NCBI GenBank assembly: GCA_963580285.1
Contig: OY757011.1
Span: forward strand, 156,043,245-156,107,244
Origin: Lucinisca nassula
Lineage: Eukaryota > Mollusca > Bivalvia > Lucinida > Lucinidae
Length of the DNA stretch: 64,000 nucleotides
Direction of reading: 5' to 3'
This document shows positions 1 through 10,116 of the stretch, one piece after another. The translations under genes were made by a program, and so were the position numbers. Position 1 is the stretch's first letter; every line of letters begins with the position of its first letter. The notes under the pieces were generated by a model. That model made no database searches, was not told where the DNA came from, and saw only the letters and a list, made by a program, of their open reading frames with translations.

Positions 1-200
1 TACAAAACTCGTGAAAAATGGATGTTTTCTAATCAAATTATGTCATATTAAGCACATGGATATGTTGATGACAAGTATTTATTATCAAAAAATTAAAAAA
101 TACATTTGTTACGTGTATTTGATTGTCAAAGACAGATTTAAATTCCTTAAGTTGGCATCCAAGATGGCTGTCAGACAGTTATTGACTTCTATTATAAAAT
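1..200. other. AT-rich stretch, nothing recognised
   Basis: No coding or repeat signature could be identified. The short open frames have no recognisable composition. It ends where the Penelope-like fragment begins. Confidence 0.4.
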
Positions 201-869
201 AGAGGTGGAGGAAATGATCAGGAATCAATACAATTAACCCACAGCTCCCATCAATGGCACCAAAGAGAAAGAAACACAAAAATGAAATGACTAGACCCTA
301 ATGGAAACATCAATAGCGGAAAGACAAAAGGGCATTTTCATTTCCACAAAATGGCCAATTGGCTATCCAAAACAAAATAATATAAGCGATACACAACAAA
401 ACCATAACAAAAATAAACCGCGACAGAAGAACGGCCTTGGAACGGTCAGTGAAGCGAATTCCACTGGGGTGGGTGGGTGGGGGTCTTAAATCCATTTTAT
501 GCAGCTGCAATCCTCGCCCTTACTTCCGTTGCGATTTAGACAAATCATTTGCTCAGTCCGCATGAAAGCCTCCTAACTCATCAGTGCAACATCTCCGAGA
601 ACACAAAAATCAAACAACCACAGACATGAAACAACGGTGAGGACTCGACAGCAAGAAACCACTTAAATGCTAGAGCAAAAGAAAACCAAGTTATACTCAG
701 AAGGGCCCGACCAGAGACAGAGCATCAGGTGCCAACCAATATTACATAAAACTAAACTCTCTAATTCTCAGTAAGCCTTTATGCTGGGACCGTCATAGAA
801 TCTAAGGCCTAACCCACCGGCGTGCAATTAAAGAGGGGAGCAAAGTTGTCAACTGTGACTGGGTTAACT
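200..869 (-). pseudogene. Penelope-like element, 3' part (left piece)
   Basis: Read on the minus strand this stretch is nearly identical in order to segments at 37.7-38.3, 57.2-57.7, 59.8-60.6, 61.2-61.3 and 62.3-63.0 kb. In the fuller copy at 62.3-63.9 kb these sequences lie downstream of a Penelope-type reverse transcriptase. The frame is broken by stops, so it is a relic. It ends at 869-874, where a 4.6-kb element has been inserted, and resumes at 5,495. The two pieces were one element before the insertion. No GIY-YIG endonuclease motif was seen. Confidence 0.7.
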
Positions 870-874
870 ACCAT
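870..874. repeat. Target site duplication ACCAT, left copy
   Basis: ACCAT occurs here and at 5,495-5,499, directly flanking the 875-5,494 element. Other Penelope-like copies in the window carry the uninterrupted sequence once. Confidence 0.85.
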
Positions 875-1770
875 CACACTGGTAAAGGCAAGCGCACAGG
901 GTAAGGAACAAACACACCGGATAAGGAAATTTTTCCGCTCAGGATAAAAAAGAAAATGGCGGAATGGGTATCACTTGTGCAGGTTTGTTGTTGTTCTAGA
1001 TCTCGTGTTATGGTTACTTATCAATACAGCTGCTCACATTAGCTTCACGGAAGACACATATTATTTACAAATTTATCTTCGATGGTCCGAATTCGACAGT
1101 TACAGCCAGTCAAACGGAGAACCGGACACAGTGGAGCTACTCCATCGCGAAATCTCATTATTTTACATGAAACGCTCTTCTGGGAAGACGGCATGCACTT
1201 TTTTGTTGGTTGTAGACATGCATATGATAAATCGGACTGTTGCAAATACGATTTAAGGAAAATTTGAAATTAGAAGGCCCACAGTGAGAAATCCTAGTTC
1301 AATTTTCAATACAACGCCCACGGGCAAGGAAATGGGTACAACGCATATGATAAGACACAAAATTTTCCGGCGAAAATGGTTCTTGTATGGTCGTAGCACT
1401 AGGAAATTTCCATCACAGATTAGGTTTTCCGATATTAATAATTAGTCCTACATAGTTTAAAGCACCAATTGTGACCTTTAGGAAACGTTCAAAGTTATGT
1501 GCATTGTCTTGGCAAGTGCATTGCTCTGATTCATCCCCTATGAGGGGACAGATGGATTTGGTTCATCGCGATCATGAATTAGAGAAATGATATTTATGTC
1601 CATGCAGTATTTGTGGTAGAAAATTGTATGTTTGTTCTTTTGGCTGAAAAAAGATAAATAACTTCGCCAAATCCGTGAGACATACCTATTGCATGGTTTC
1701 GCCAAGTTCTGTTTCTACCACAAATACTGCATTGACATAAATATCATTTCTCTAATTCATGATCGCGATG
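875..1770 (+). repeat. Left long TIR of the 4.6-kb element
   Basis: Reverse-complement match to about 4,598-5,494, with only scattered differences. It contains a 93-codon open frame at 975-1,256 that is also open in the other arm (5,113-5,394, minus), with several amino-acid differences. The frame has a hydrophobic N-terminus but no recognised domain. Other frames of the same DNA are open too, so coding is not established. The inner end (about 1,535-1,805) is a palindrome whose arms begin with a CCCCTATGAGGGG motif. Confidence 0.8.
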
Positions 1771-1805
1771 AACCAAATCCATCTATCCCCTCATAGGGGA
1801 TGATT
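1535..1805. repeat. Inner palindrome of the left arm
   Basis: Two arms of about 90 bp, running from the CCCCTATGAGGGG motif through a GATCATGAATTAGAGAAATG motif, face each other around a loop of about 90 bp. The same palindrome is present in the right arm at about 4,596-4,840. Confidence 0.75.
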
Positions 1806-1875
1806 ATATTGCTAGGGGATGATTATATCGTAGAACTGTCGCAGATAGTCCAACGTCGTATTACATACGCAAGTG

Positions 1876-2191
1876 CGGCTCCCGCCCGTCTGGGCTTGAA
1901 GAAATAGATTGGGCTGCATTATGCTTCCACGCAGAGCTAAAACCAACCAAACCGACTGCACATGAGTACTGATAAACCGCTTAGGAGGTCTAAGCCTGCC
2001 CAGGCAAAGTATGGTGCGTGTCGGATCCGCTATGCGTATAAACCCTAAATTGGTTTCATTGGGCCGCAGGGCTTGAGATTCCATTTCATCTCAATGTCGG
2101 GTAAATTAAGTCCCACAAAACTGGAAGCAACGTTCCCAAAATGACCTAAATGGTGTTGTCGGAGACGTTAAACCTCAAGTCAAACAAACAA
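1876..2191 (-). mobile_element. Non-tRNA-headed SINE with 13-bp TSD
   Basis: A roughly 300-bp repeat running from a GCTCCCGCCCGTCTGGGC head through a core (AAACCGCTTAGGAGGTCTAAG, CCTGCCCAGGCAAAG) to an A-rich CAAACAAACAAA tail. It is flanked by ACATACGCAAGTG at 1,863-1,875 and 2,192-2,204. A variable-length TSD and an A-rich end indicate LINE-mediated retroposition. Reading toward the A-rich tail it runs left to right; I label the strand minus only because most other copies carry the TTTGTTTG end on the left. No pol III A/B boxes are evident in the head. Confidence 0.7.
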
Positions 2192-2224
2192 ACATACGCA
2201 AGTGCATTAGAATAAGGGCTTGCT

Positions 2225-2445
2225 CTCTTGAAGAGGAAGCAAGTTCTTTACACCTTATTAGCAAGTTCTTTACTTTAAGGGGAATTGGAACATCTAGCAG
2301 AAGCTTCCGCCTTTTTTCAAAGGAAGACACCTTTCGAGACTTCCTTTTCGCTGTTCCACTGAAATGGTGGTCCACTCTTAAAGGAAAGAATTTGCTAATT
2401 TTGACCCCTATTGACATGGGAGACAAAAATACTTTTCTAATCAGG
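2225..2445. repeat. Interior repeat unit, copy 1
   Basis: Contains CAAGTTCTTTACTTTAAGGG, a run of imperfect purine-rich sequence and TTGACCCCTATTGACATGGG. It is repeated at about 3,190-3,440. The short open frames in both copies are unconvincing as genes. Confidence 0.6.
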
Positions 2446-2449
2446 CAAT

Positions 2450-2735
2450 GTGGTGCGTGTCGGACCCTCTATGCGTATAAACCTTAATCGGCCCCCACCC
2501 ATCGGGGCTTGGAGACATAGATATACCTCATATACCACTTAGAGGATCTAAGCCTGCCCAGGCAAAGCGGTGCTAGTCCAACCGTCCATGTTATAACCCC
2601 TTTCATTGGGCCACAGGGCTTGAGATGTCATGTCATTTCAATGTCGGGTAAAAGTCTCACAAACTTGGGAGCAACGTCTCCAAAATGCCATATTCAGTGT
2701 TGCCGGAGCCGTTAAACCTCAAATCAAAAACAAAA
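2450..2735 (-). mobile_element. SINE copy, same family, degraded
   Basis: Shares the CCACCCATCGGGGCTTGGAG head, the TCTAAGCCTGCCCAGGCAAAG core and the GTTAAACCTCAAATCAAA tail with the copy at 1,876. It lies inside a duplicated block: the lead-in TGGTGCGTGTCGGA also occurs near 2,010. Confidence 0.6.
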
Positions 2736-2739
2736 TTAT

Positions 2740-2910
2740 AAACCCTGAATTTGTTTAAACCCTAAATTGTTTTCTTTGGGCGGCAGAGCTATCTCAATGT
2801 CGAGGAAATTAAGTTCCACAAAACTGGAAGCCACGTCTCCAAAATGACTTAAATAGTGTTGACGGAGACGAAACCTCAAGTCAAACAAACATACGCAAGT
2901 GCATTAGAAC
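2740..2910 (-). mobile_element. SINE 3' end fragment in a duplicated block
   Basis: Contains the SINE core-to-tail segment and the following ACATACGCAAGTGCATTAGA flank, which is also present at 2,192-2,211. A SINE plus its host flank has therefore been duplicated about 0.7 kb downstream. Confidence 0.55.
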
Positions 2911-2999
2911 ATTACGAAAACACGCCTATACAAATACAGTGTAACCCTTATCGCCGAAAAAATGAAAATTTTTGGATATTGTGATATTTTCCTTATTTC

Positions 3000-3185
3000 T
3001 GCTCAAAATATAGATTGTGGGTAATCGTTAGAACCGCCTCGTCGAGGCTGTTCTAACGAGTACCCACAATTTGTATTTTGGACCAGAAATAAGAAAAATA
3101 AGGTTTACCCCTGTAAAAGCCAGTTTTACTATATAAAAGTGGGGTTCAAGGAGGTCAAAATTATATAGGCATGTTTTCCTGATGA
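3000..3185. repeat. Dispersed repeat with GTTAGAACCGCC hairpin
   Basis: Shares GTTAGAACCGCC, a TACCCACAAT motif and a nearby TATATAAA/GTGG motif with 37,340-37,540, and more distantly with 17,700-17,870. The stretch around 3,025-3,060 folds as a hairpin (GTTAGAACCGCCTCG against CGAGGCTGTTCTAAC). Confidence 0.5.
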
Positions 3186-3189
3186 TAAG

Positions 3190-3440
3190 GGTAGGAAGCA
3201 AGTTCTTTACTTTAAATTGCCCATACCATATTATTAAGTTCTTTACTTTAAGGGGAATGGGAACAGCTAGCAGAAGCTTCCGCCATTTTTCAAAGGAAGG
3301 CAACATTCAAGACTCCTTTTCGCTTTTCTGTCCACTGAAAAGGGGGTCAACTCTTAAAGGAAAGAATTTGCTCCTCGGGAGCAAATTCTTTCCTTTAAGA
3401 GTTGACCCCTATTGACATGGGAGACAAAAATACTTTTGCA
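3190..3440. repeat. Interior repeat unit, copy 2, with perfect hairpin
   Basis: Second copy of the 2,225-2,445 unit. It differs by containing a perfect inverted repeat at 3,343-3,409. Confidence 0.6.
3343..3409. repeat. Perfect 32-bp hairpin, 3-nt loop
   Basis: The arms read GGGGTCAACTCTTAAAGGAA onward and their exact reverse complement, separated by TCG. The other copy of the surrounding unit (2,225-2,445) has a single arm only, so one arm was inverted and duplicated here. Confidence 0.9.
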
Positions 3441-4130
3441 GGATTTGCCTCCTCTGAACCTTAAATTACCCATATCTTCTCTGCAAATTACCCAGCCTTT
3501 TCTTTATTGGTCAGTGATAATCACGCGGACATTCGCAGGTAAGCTTCTGAATCGTAGGTTTAGTTACATTGGGTCGATTTACCCAAAGTTACTGATTAAC
3601 AATCGACGCAAAGTCACCCAACCCGGAGCTAGGCGAAGAGAGCCACGTTGCATCAAGCCACTCGATCCAACTCATTCAAACCTTGGCCGCTGTTTTCATT
3701 TTTGGTAATTAGAAGCTGAAGCAAATAAGCGTTGTAATTCTTGTTCATTGTACGTCCCACATGATTTCAGAGGAACGTTTGCCAAAGAAAACTAGAAATG
3801 GACATGGTGGTCAGAATAAGCGATACAGGGACACCGACCCTCAAAGCATCCCTTGAGGACTTCAACATTCCAAACGAATCGATGGAACAGCAAAGTGGCG
3901 GGGTCTCATCAGAAGGGGTGCAAATGAATATGAGGCAAAAAGAATCAGCGAAGCTGCACAGCGCAAAGTCAGAGCGAAGGCATCACAAACAGCAATATAG
4001 CTTTCTTCTCTGACCTCTCTTGCTCTGTCTGCAGCTTCGGCTATCTTAGTTACATTTCTCGCATGTGATTAAGATTGGTCATTGCCATTAATGACTGACG
4101 AATTATTACGTCCAACAAGCTGTTCCTTGT
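3441..4130. other. Interior of the 4.6-kb element, no confident gene
   Basis: Two partly overlapping open stretches (about 3,412-3,708 and 3,780-4,013) have somewhat protein-like, basic composition. One frame around 3,900-4,000 gives an Arg/Lys/Ala/Glu-rich segment including NEYEAKRISEAAQRKVRAKA. No start, domain or splice context supports a gene. It could be a captured or decayed exon. Confidence 0.3.
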
Positions 4131-4132
4131 TT

Positions 4133-4527
4133 TGCCTCGGTAGCTCAGTCGGATGCGCGTCTGACTGGTGATCAGGAGGACGCGGGTTCGATACCTGCCG
4201 GGGTCGGCAACCATTCTTTCGTTGAGATTGATCATGAAATCTTTTCTACGGTCATTCTCTCCCTTCCACTGAGCTTATGACCCACAAAGAGGGTTGACGC
4301 GTCGTTAAACACGAAATCATCATCATCATCCCTTCCACTGATTCAAAAAGGGCAGTTGTCAGCTTCTATAGCGAAAGAATGTCCACTGTACTGGTAAACC
4401 GCTTAAGTATAAGCTTGCACAGGCAAAGTGTGGATAAACTGACCGGCTCAAAAATGACCTAAATAGTGTTGACTGGGTCGTTAAATCCCAATACAAACCA
4501 ACAAACAAACAAATAAAATACTTACAT
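4133..4527 (+). mobile_element. tRNA-derived SINE with nested insertion
   Basis: The 5' head resembles a tRNA gene: A-box-like TAGCTCAGTCGGATGCG and B-box GGTTCGATACC, followed by a body and a GTTGACTGGGTCGTTAAA tail ending in an ACAAACAAACAAA run. A second copy lies at 10,117-10,425 on the minus strand. The body is interrupted near 4,273-4,328 by a short fragment flanked by CCCTTCCACTGA on both sides. It is not a functional tRNA gene: the anticodon arm is imperfect and it is embedded in SINE sequence. Confidence 0.8.
4273..4328 (+). mobile_element. Truncated SINE tail inserted in the SINE
   Basis: About 56 bp, GACCCACAAAGAGGGTTGAC through GTCGTTAAACACG to an (ATC)n end, flanked by the 12-bp duplication CCCTTCCACTGA. 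The tail resembles the repeat at 10,990-11,285 read in reverse, so it is a 5'-truncated member of another SINE subfamily. Confidence 0.65.
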
Positions 4528-4597
4528 GTTATAGTTCTCAAAAGACGGAGTTAGATGGAATAACTCGAAACGTAAGACAATATATCAGTCATATTCA

Positions 4598-5494
4598 TAT
4601 CGCGATCATGAATTAGAGAAATGATATTTATGTCAATGCAGTATTTGTGGTAGAAAATTGTATGTATGTTCTTTTGGCTGAAAATAAGATAGATAACTTC
4701 GCCAAATTCGTGAGACATACCTATTGCATGGTTTCGCCAAGTTCTGTTTCTACCACAAATACTGCATGGACATAAATATCATTTCTCTAATTCATGATCG
4801 CGATGAACCAAATCCATCTGTCCCCTCATAGGGGATGAACCAGAGCAATGCACTTGCCAAGACAATGCACATAACTTTGAACGTTTCCTAAAGGTCACAA
4901 TTGGTGCTTTAAACTATGTAGGACTAATTATTAATATCGGAAAACCTAATCTGAGATGGAAATTTCCTAGTGCTACGACCATACAAGAACCATTTTCGCC
5001 GGAAAATTTTGTGTTTTATCATATGCGTTGTACCCATTTCCTTGCCCGTGGGCGTTGTATTGAAAATTGAACTAGGATTTCTCACTGTGGGCCTTCTAAT
5101 TTCAAATTTTCCTTAAATCGTATTTGCAACAGTCCGATTTATCATGTGCATGTCTACATACAACAAAAAAGTGCATGCCATCTTCCCAGAAGTGCGTTTC
5201 ATGTAAAATATTGAGATTTCGCGGTGGAGTAGCTCCACTGTGTCCGGTTCTCCGTTTGACTGGCTGTAACTGTCGAATTCGGACCATCGAAGATAAATTT
5301 GTAAATAATATGTGTCTTCCGTGAAGCTAATGTGAGCAGCCGTATTGATAAGTAACCATAACACGAGATCTAGAACAACAACAAACCTGCACAAGTGATA
5401 CCCATTCCGCCATTTTCTTTTTTATCCTGAGCGGAAAATTTTCCTTATCCGGTGTGTTTGTTCCTTACCCTGCGCGCTTGCCTTTACCAGTGTG
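4598..5494 (-). repeat. Right long TIR of the 4.6-kb element
   Basis: Mirror of the left arm. The differences between the arms are mostly single substitutions, which suggests either a young element or arm homogenisation by gene conversion. Confidence 0.8.
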
Positions 5495-6185
5495 ACCATG
5501 TATGCAGTCTGTCGTATAACAATTATGTTGTACCCAATCTTTTTATATCAAAGAATGATTTTATGAAATTTGGTGCTGAAGTCATTGCAACTATATAGGT
5601 CAGGGGTTATTTAATTACAACATAACCTATTTTGGCCATCCAAACCACGAAAAAAGAATACTAATAAAATAGTAAATAATAATAAAATAATACTAAGTTT
5701 TATGAGTACAAGCTAAGTCACCATAAAATTCGGGTTCCGATAGACCTTGTTGCAGAAGAGATTTAAGACCAACATTGAATTTTGAAATTAAATCGGAATT
5801 GCGTCTTTAAAATTTTGAAAAGGCTTTGTGTAGTTTATAATACCGATAGCCCTAATTAAGAAGCTTAACAGTTAACAATTTATTTCGAGTGTTGAAGTCA
5901 GTTACATGACTAGACACTCTGGCAAATCGAATTAAATGCGAAATATAAACGCCGAGGAACATCACCATCCAACAAATGAAAATTTACAGTCACAAAGTAA
6001 AAATCATCGCGTTTATCATAAATTTTCCAGGAAACAAACCCATCTCCACTAGACAGATGTAAATCTGAAAACGGGGCCTCGGTATCAGAAGCATTTGCTT
6101 ATTTAACTGATGTTCTGGGGATAAATCTGACTGATCAAACCATCGAAATAGGTATTGTTAATATTTAATAAACCACCCAAATATC
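5495..6185 (-). pseudogene. Penelope-like RT fragment (right piece)
   Basis: Continues the piece at 200-869. On the minus strand it encodes decayed segments matching the RT region at 60.6-61.2 and 63.3-63.7 kb: a DLLNI-like stretch, VYIS-LIRFARV, ITDFNTRNKLLT-like and SLLQQGLSEPEFYG. Stops and indels break the frame. Fuller copies place the catalytic YLDD just upstream. Relic of a Penelope-like retroelement. Confidence 0.7.
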
Positions 6186-6448
6186 TAGAAGTCGAGATAT
6201 GAAGTTAAAATGGCTTGTTATTTATATATGACTATATCATTTCAGATTATGCGGAAGAAAGCTCGTATCAGTGATATCAGAGAAACCCCTATTTGGTTTG
6301 CATTGCATAAACTTGTCAATGTTGAAGTAAAATCATTAAATCATATGGGTGCAAACACGAATACATATTAGCTGTTACCCTTTACATTGTAGTGATCAAA
6401 ACGGATCTTAAAATGAAGTGGCATCTTGTTAAATACAAACTATGAATA

Positions 6449-7402
6449 CTGTTAAATACTTACATTAAGCGGTAGCAAATTTTGGCACTTTTTATGAGTA
6501 GACCTTTTCGCGGATTTATATTTTGGCGGATTTTTGATTTCCGAAGAAAACAAATCGTTCAAATCTCCAAAGCCGTTCAAGATGACAAAAAATCATTGTA
6601 GTTGTTCATCCACAGCGTCATGCAAAAACTGTAGTAATTAGTTAAATTTTTGTGTTCACAGCATGATTAACCCAATGTGCTACATTGATAATCCAAATGT
6701 CTGTCTGGAGGTTTGTGCAGCCCCTGCCCATCGAGGATTGAAGAAATAGATGGACTGCATGATGCTTCCACGCAGAGCTGAAACCGACCCGCACACGAGT
6801 ACTGGTAAACGGCTTAGATGATCTAAGCCTGCCCAGGCAAAGCGGTGCGAGAGTCGGACCGTCCATGCTTACAAATCCTATTGGTTTCATTGGGCAACAG
6901 GGCTTGAGATGTCTTTTCATCTCAATGTCGGGTAAAAGTCCCACAAAATTGGAAGCAACGTCTCCAAAATGACCTTTCAATGTTGACGGGGACGTTAAAC
7001 CTCAAATCAAACAAAAACTGGAGGTGTGTCACTTTCCTCATATCTGATTGGTTTACCCATCCTATTGAGCTCACAGTTAAAGCCATCAATCAATTACCAA
7101 TTATATCCACAGTTTTGACAATAACCCTCAAGGTGTGTTTGTTTTCATTCAGCTGTTTTGAGCTGTCTTATGACTAGAACATTGTCTTTCTTTATTTTGA
7201 CTTCTAAAGAAGTAAATACACTTTTTCTTTTGTCACCGATGATGCCTATGACCTATTGACACATTATAATTGTGATGTGTTGAATAAAGTTTCTCCTCTT
7301 GCACTCTTTGAGCTTTATTGGCGGATTTTTATTTTGGCGTTTTTTTCCTTGACTGCAAATAGCGCCAAAATAAAATGACCGCCAAATGTGAGTGTTTTAC
7401 AG
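6449..7402. mobile_element. Tc1/mariner-type non-autonomous element (TA TSD)
   Basis: The ends CTGTTAAATACTTACATT and the reverse complement of the right end, CTGTAAAACACTCACATT, form an imperfect TIR. TA flanks both sides (6,447-6,448; 7,403-7,404). The subterminal regions share GGCGGATTTTT/ATTTTGGCG motifs. No transposase is visible. A SINE is nested at 6,712-7,015. Confidence 0.7.
6712..7015 (-). mobile_element. Non-tRNA-headed SINE copy
   Basis: Runs from AGCCCCTGCCCATCGAGGA through the CTAAGCCTGCCCAGGCAAAG core to GTTAAACCTCAAATCAAACA. Same family as 1,876, 29,880, 43,880, 45,176 and 56,793. The 112-aa minus-strand open frame across it is incidental. Confidence 0.7.
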
Positions 7403-7404
7403 TA

Positions 7405-8000
7405 GCTGCACATGACCTTTGATGATGACCCACTTGTGTTATTATTAGATATATCGTCATCATATACTATATCCTTGATATATCATTGTGATGTTTAGTA
7501 AGAACTCAGAAGACGATTTGGAATGTTTCTTATAATAATGGATGGCATGTGAATAAACGTTTTTTTCTTTTTTTTTTCAAAATAAACATATTTTGCCAAA
7601 TATGTACTTAAATGACCTTTGACCTAAAGCCGATTAGGTTGGCCATTATGTTGTTTGTATAATGTGTGGGTTTTATGCTTTCTAGATAAGGAAATGGCAA
7701 CTCATTTGGCTTTGTTTCAGTTGACCTACTAGATAACCCTTTGTACAATAAATATTGATGATAGTTAAAGAAAATTTGTACTTAAATGACCTTTGACCCT
7801 GGCCAAATCTTTGATACAACATCTTTTCTCACATATGATGCATAAACAGTATGTCTTAAGTACATTTCTGGTGTTTTAATTAACTTTATTTGGTCTGCTT
7901 AGATAGAGAGAGGGTAAAAATACCAGTATGTACACATTTTATTGTAATTTTGCACTCATTTGACCTTTGACCTAATTCTGAGGCTCAGGGGCATTTCCAG
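7405..8000. repeat. Degenerate tandem repeat with TGACCTTTGACC motif
   Basis: The motif (A/T)TGACCTTTGA recurs at about 7,411, 7,611, 7,787 and 7,957, a spacing of about 170-200 bp. Similar ~170-bp cores occur in the pearl-like elements. Ends could not be identified. Confidence 0.55.
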
Positions 8001-8434
8001 AAGAGGCATCCACCCCTATCACTTCTGCAACACACCAAAGAACACAATTAGCATGGATGCCATACTCTACTCAATTTTGCCATCAGAAGTATTTTTTCGT
8101 GGTTTGGATGGCCAACTATATGCCGGGGTTATAAAAATGCTAATGTTAGGCTTGGTACAAGAGCTCTTCCTGTGCTTTTGCATGAGCTAAACAGAGACAG
8201 AACTCTGAAACTAGAGAATATTTCCTACCCCCAAAAAAGAATACAGGTCTGTTGATTTTCTTCAGCTCCATTTTATGATCTTAGGTGTTCAGTCTAGCAC
8301 CCACAATCTCTGCTGGTAGCAGAAAGAAGAAAATATCACAATTTTTCATTTGAACAATTCCATAAGGTGTGGCATCCTAATGAAAGACACTGCTGTTAAT
8401 ATAATGGCAAGAAATTACTGTCATTGCATGACAC
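8001..8434. other. No recognised gene
   Basis: The 76-aa open frame at 7,960-8,190 starts inside the repeat array and has no recognisable domain. Nothing else was seen. Confidence 0.35.
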
Positions 8435-8438
8435 TTAA

Positions 8439-8658
8439 CCCTTTTTGTACCATATGGAATCTTCCTCCTTATAAATAGCATGAGTCCATTTCAAAATTTA
8501 GGAGTGTCAGATTGTGTTTTCTCCAAATTCTACTTGGAAATTGGCTATCGTTTTTGCAAACAGTGTAGGTCCTGATCAGATGCCCCATTTTGCGGCATCT
8601 GATCTGGGCCTGCACTGTTTGCCAACTAACCGTTTTGGGGTTTCCGGTACTAAATGGG
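8439..8658. mobile_element. TTAA-flanked MITE
   Basis: Flanked by TTAA (8,435-8,438; 8,659-8,662). The ends CCCTTTTTGTACCA and CCCATTTAGTACCG (right end in reverse complement) form the TIR. The interior carries a GATCAGATG/CATCTGATC palindrome and two CAGTG(T/C)AGG motifs. Related copies are at 8,780-9,045, 9,578-9,790 and 18,095-18,285. TTAA targets and CCC ends fit piggyBac- or Kolobok-type MITEs. Confidence 0.75.
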
Positions 8659-8779
8659 TTAAATTGATAAGACATCATGAACAGTAGCCTGATTACTTTT
8701 GAAATCTGATTTCATCGGAACACAAGAAAATCATCAATGTACATGTATTCAGTTATGAAAACTTGCACCCAATTTCTAA

Positions 8780-9045
8780 GGGAAACCCCCAAAACGGGAT
8801 ACTGGCAAACAGTGCAAGCCCAGATCAGACGACACAAATGCGGCGTCTGGTCTGGGCCTACACTGTTTGCAAAAACATTTAGTCATTTATCAAAATAAAG
8901 ATAACACAATCGAACACCAATCATCATCATTGGATTTTTGATTAACGTGCAGGTACAGGGGCAACATCCACATAAGTGGGTCCCCCTTCCAGGTGGTTGG
9001 CTGGCCAAAAGGGGAAGATTCCATTTAGTACAAAATGGGTTAATA
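8780..9045. mobile_element. Diverged copy of the TTAA MITE
   Basis: Shares the GCAAACAGTGCA(A/G)GCCCAGATC and GTCTGGTCTGGGCCTACACTG segments and the terminal GATTCCATTTAGTACAAAAT. It carries extra internal sequence including an unrelated segment around 8,900-9,000. Confidence 0.5.
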
Positions 9046-9512
9046 CTGCACAGTGAACCTGCTCTAAAAGGGAAAAGATAATCCAGGGCCCAGTTGTTCA
9101 AAGCATCGTTAGCTTAATAAGCTTGTTAGTGGTAAAAATGTTAAACATTCTGGTAAGCAAAATACCTAATGCTGTGGAATTTTTGCTGAAACTAGAAATG
9201 GTGTTTGTAAAACACTGTGCCCTCAACCAGATGCTTTCACCATAAATGCCAAAATTTTCAAGGGGCCATAATTGAAGAAATTTTTTTTTTCTTTTTTTTT
9301 TTAAAGTTGATCAAGTCATCTATTATCCTTCACTATCAGCCTATAATATTTCAAGGCAATAGCTTAAATTGTTATCGATATATCTTGCTTACAAGATCAA
9401 AATGCTGAATTGTTCAAAGGGTCATAACTCAACAAAAACGTGATTTCAATGTTATGTTATTTTTTTAGAAGGGATATAACTGTAAAATAGGAGATAATGC
9501 AGATAAGAAAAA
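9046..9512. other. AT-rich sequence, no recognised gene
   Basis: Contains a T-rich run near 9,280-9,305 and short unsupported open frames. Nothing recognised. Confidence 0.35.
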
Positions 9513-9577
9513 CAAGAGGCCCATGGGCCACTATGCTCACCAGAATTCAGGTTGGCACTGTCCACTGGCAGCCATGT

Positions 9578-9790
9578 ATTTTAACCCATTTAGTACCAGA
9601 AACCCCAAAATGGGTACCAGGGCAACAGTGCAGGCCCAGATCAGAGCGTCTGATCAGGGCCTACATTGTTTGCCAAAAGTTAAGCCATTTTAAAAAATAA
9701 ATTTTGAAGAAAAAACAACCTGACACCCCTAAATTTTGAAATGGACTCCTGGTATACATAAGGAGAAAGATTCCATTTGGTACAAAAAAT
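9578..9790. mobile_element. TTAA MITE copy near the head of the composite element
   Basis: Starts TTAACCCATTTAGTACCAG and ends near GATTCCATTTGGTACAAAAA; same family as 8,439-8,658, in the opposite orientation. Confidence 0.55.
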
Positions 9791-10116
9791 ATGATATGAT
9801 TTTAATCTACCGACTATAAAATCTCCCAAACCTCAACACCCATACTCAAATGAGCACCGAGGCGGACTCTGTTTCTGAAATATTAGACATTTTATGAAGT
9901 GGAGGGGGTGGGGCATGGTCCCAATGGAGCCCTGTTTTTTATCACTGACTGAATGCGTATTATCATCAGGAAAGAAAATGTATGTCATTAAGCGGTGGGG
10001 ATCTGAACAGTTTCTGAGATATGAGGCCTTTTTATGAAGTGGAGGGGAGAGGAATGGACCCTGCATTGGTGTGAATAAATGTGCCTTTTCATAAGAAACA
10101 AGAATAAATATGATTA

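Larger units (their letters stand above)
875..5494. mobile_element. 4.6-kb TIR element, 5-bp TSD, CACACTG ends
   Basis: The ends CACACTGGTAAAGGCAAGCG and its reverse complement flank a 4,620-bp element with TSD ACCAT. The TIRs are very long, about 0.9 kb each (roughly 875-1,770 and 4,598-5,494), and nearly identical. A 5-bp TSD with CAC termini fits the Transib/RAG superfamily, but no transposase is visible and the assignment is inference from termini only. The interior holds SINEs, a segmental duplication and a long perfect hairpin, so the element is non-autonomous. It sits inside a Penelope-like copy. Confidence 0.85.

Noticed and set aside
3798..4013. 71-aa frame in the 4.6-kb element as a gene
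   Set aside because: No domain, no splice or promoter context, and a different overlapping frame looks equally protein-like; kept only as an uncertain stretch.
4133..4207. Possible functional tRNA gene (also 10,345-10,425, 44,780-44,847, 48,765-48,835, 56,050-56,122)
   Set aside because: A and B boxes are present, but stems are imperfect and each is the head or relic of a SINE-like repeat; the copies at 10,117 and 44,690 have TSDs.
6642..6980. 112-aa minus-strand frame
   Set aside because: Coincides with a SINE copy; other copies of the family have stops in this frame.
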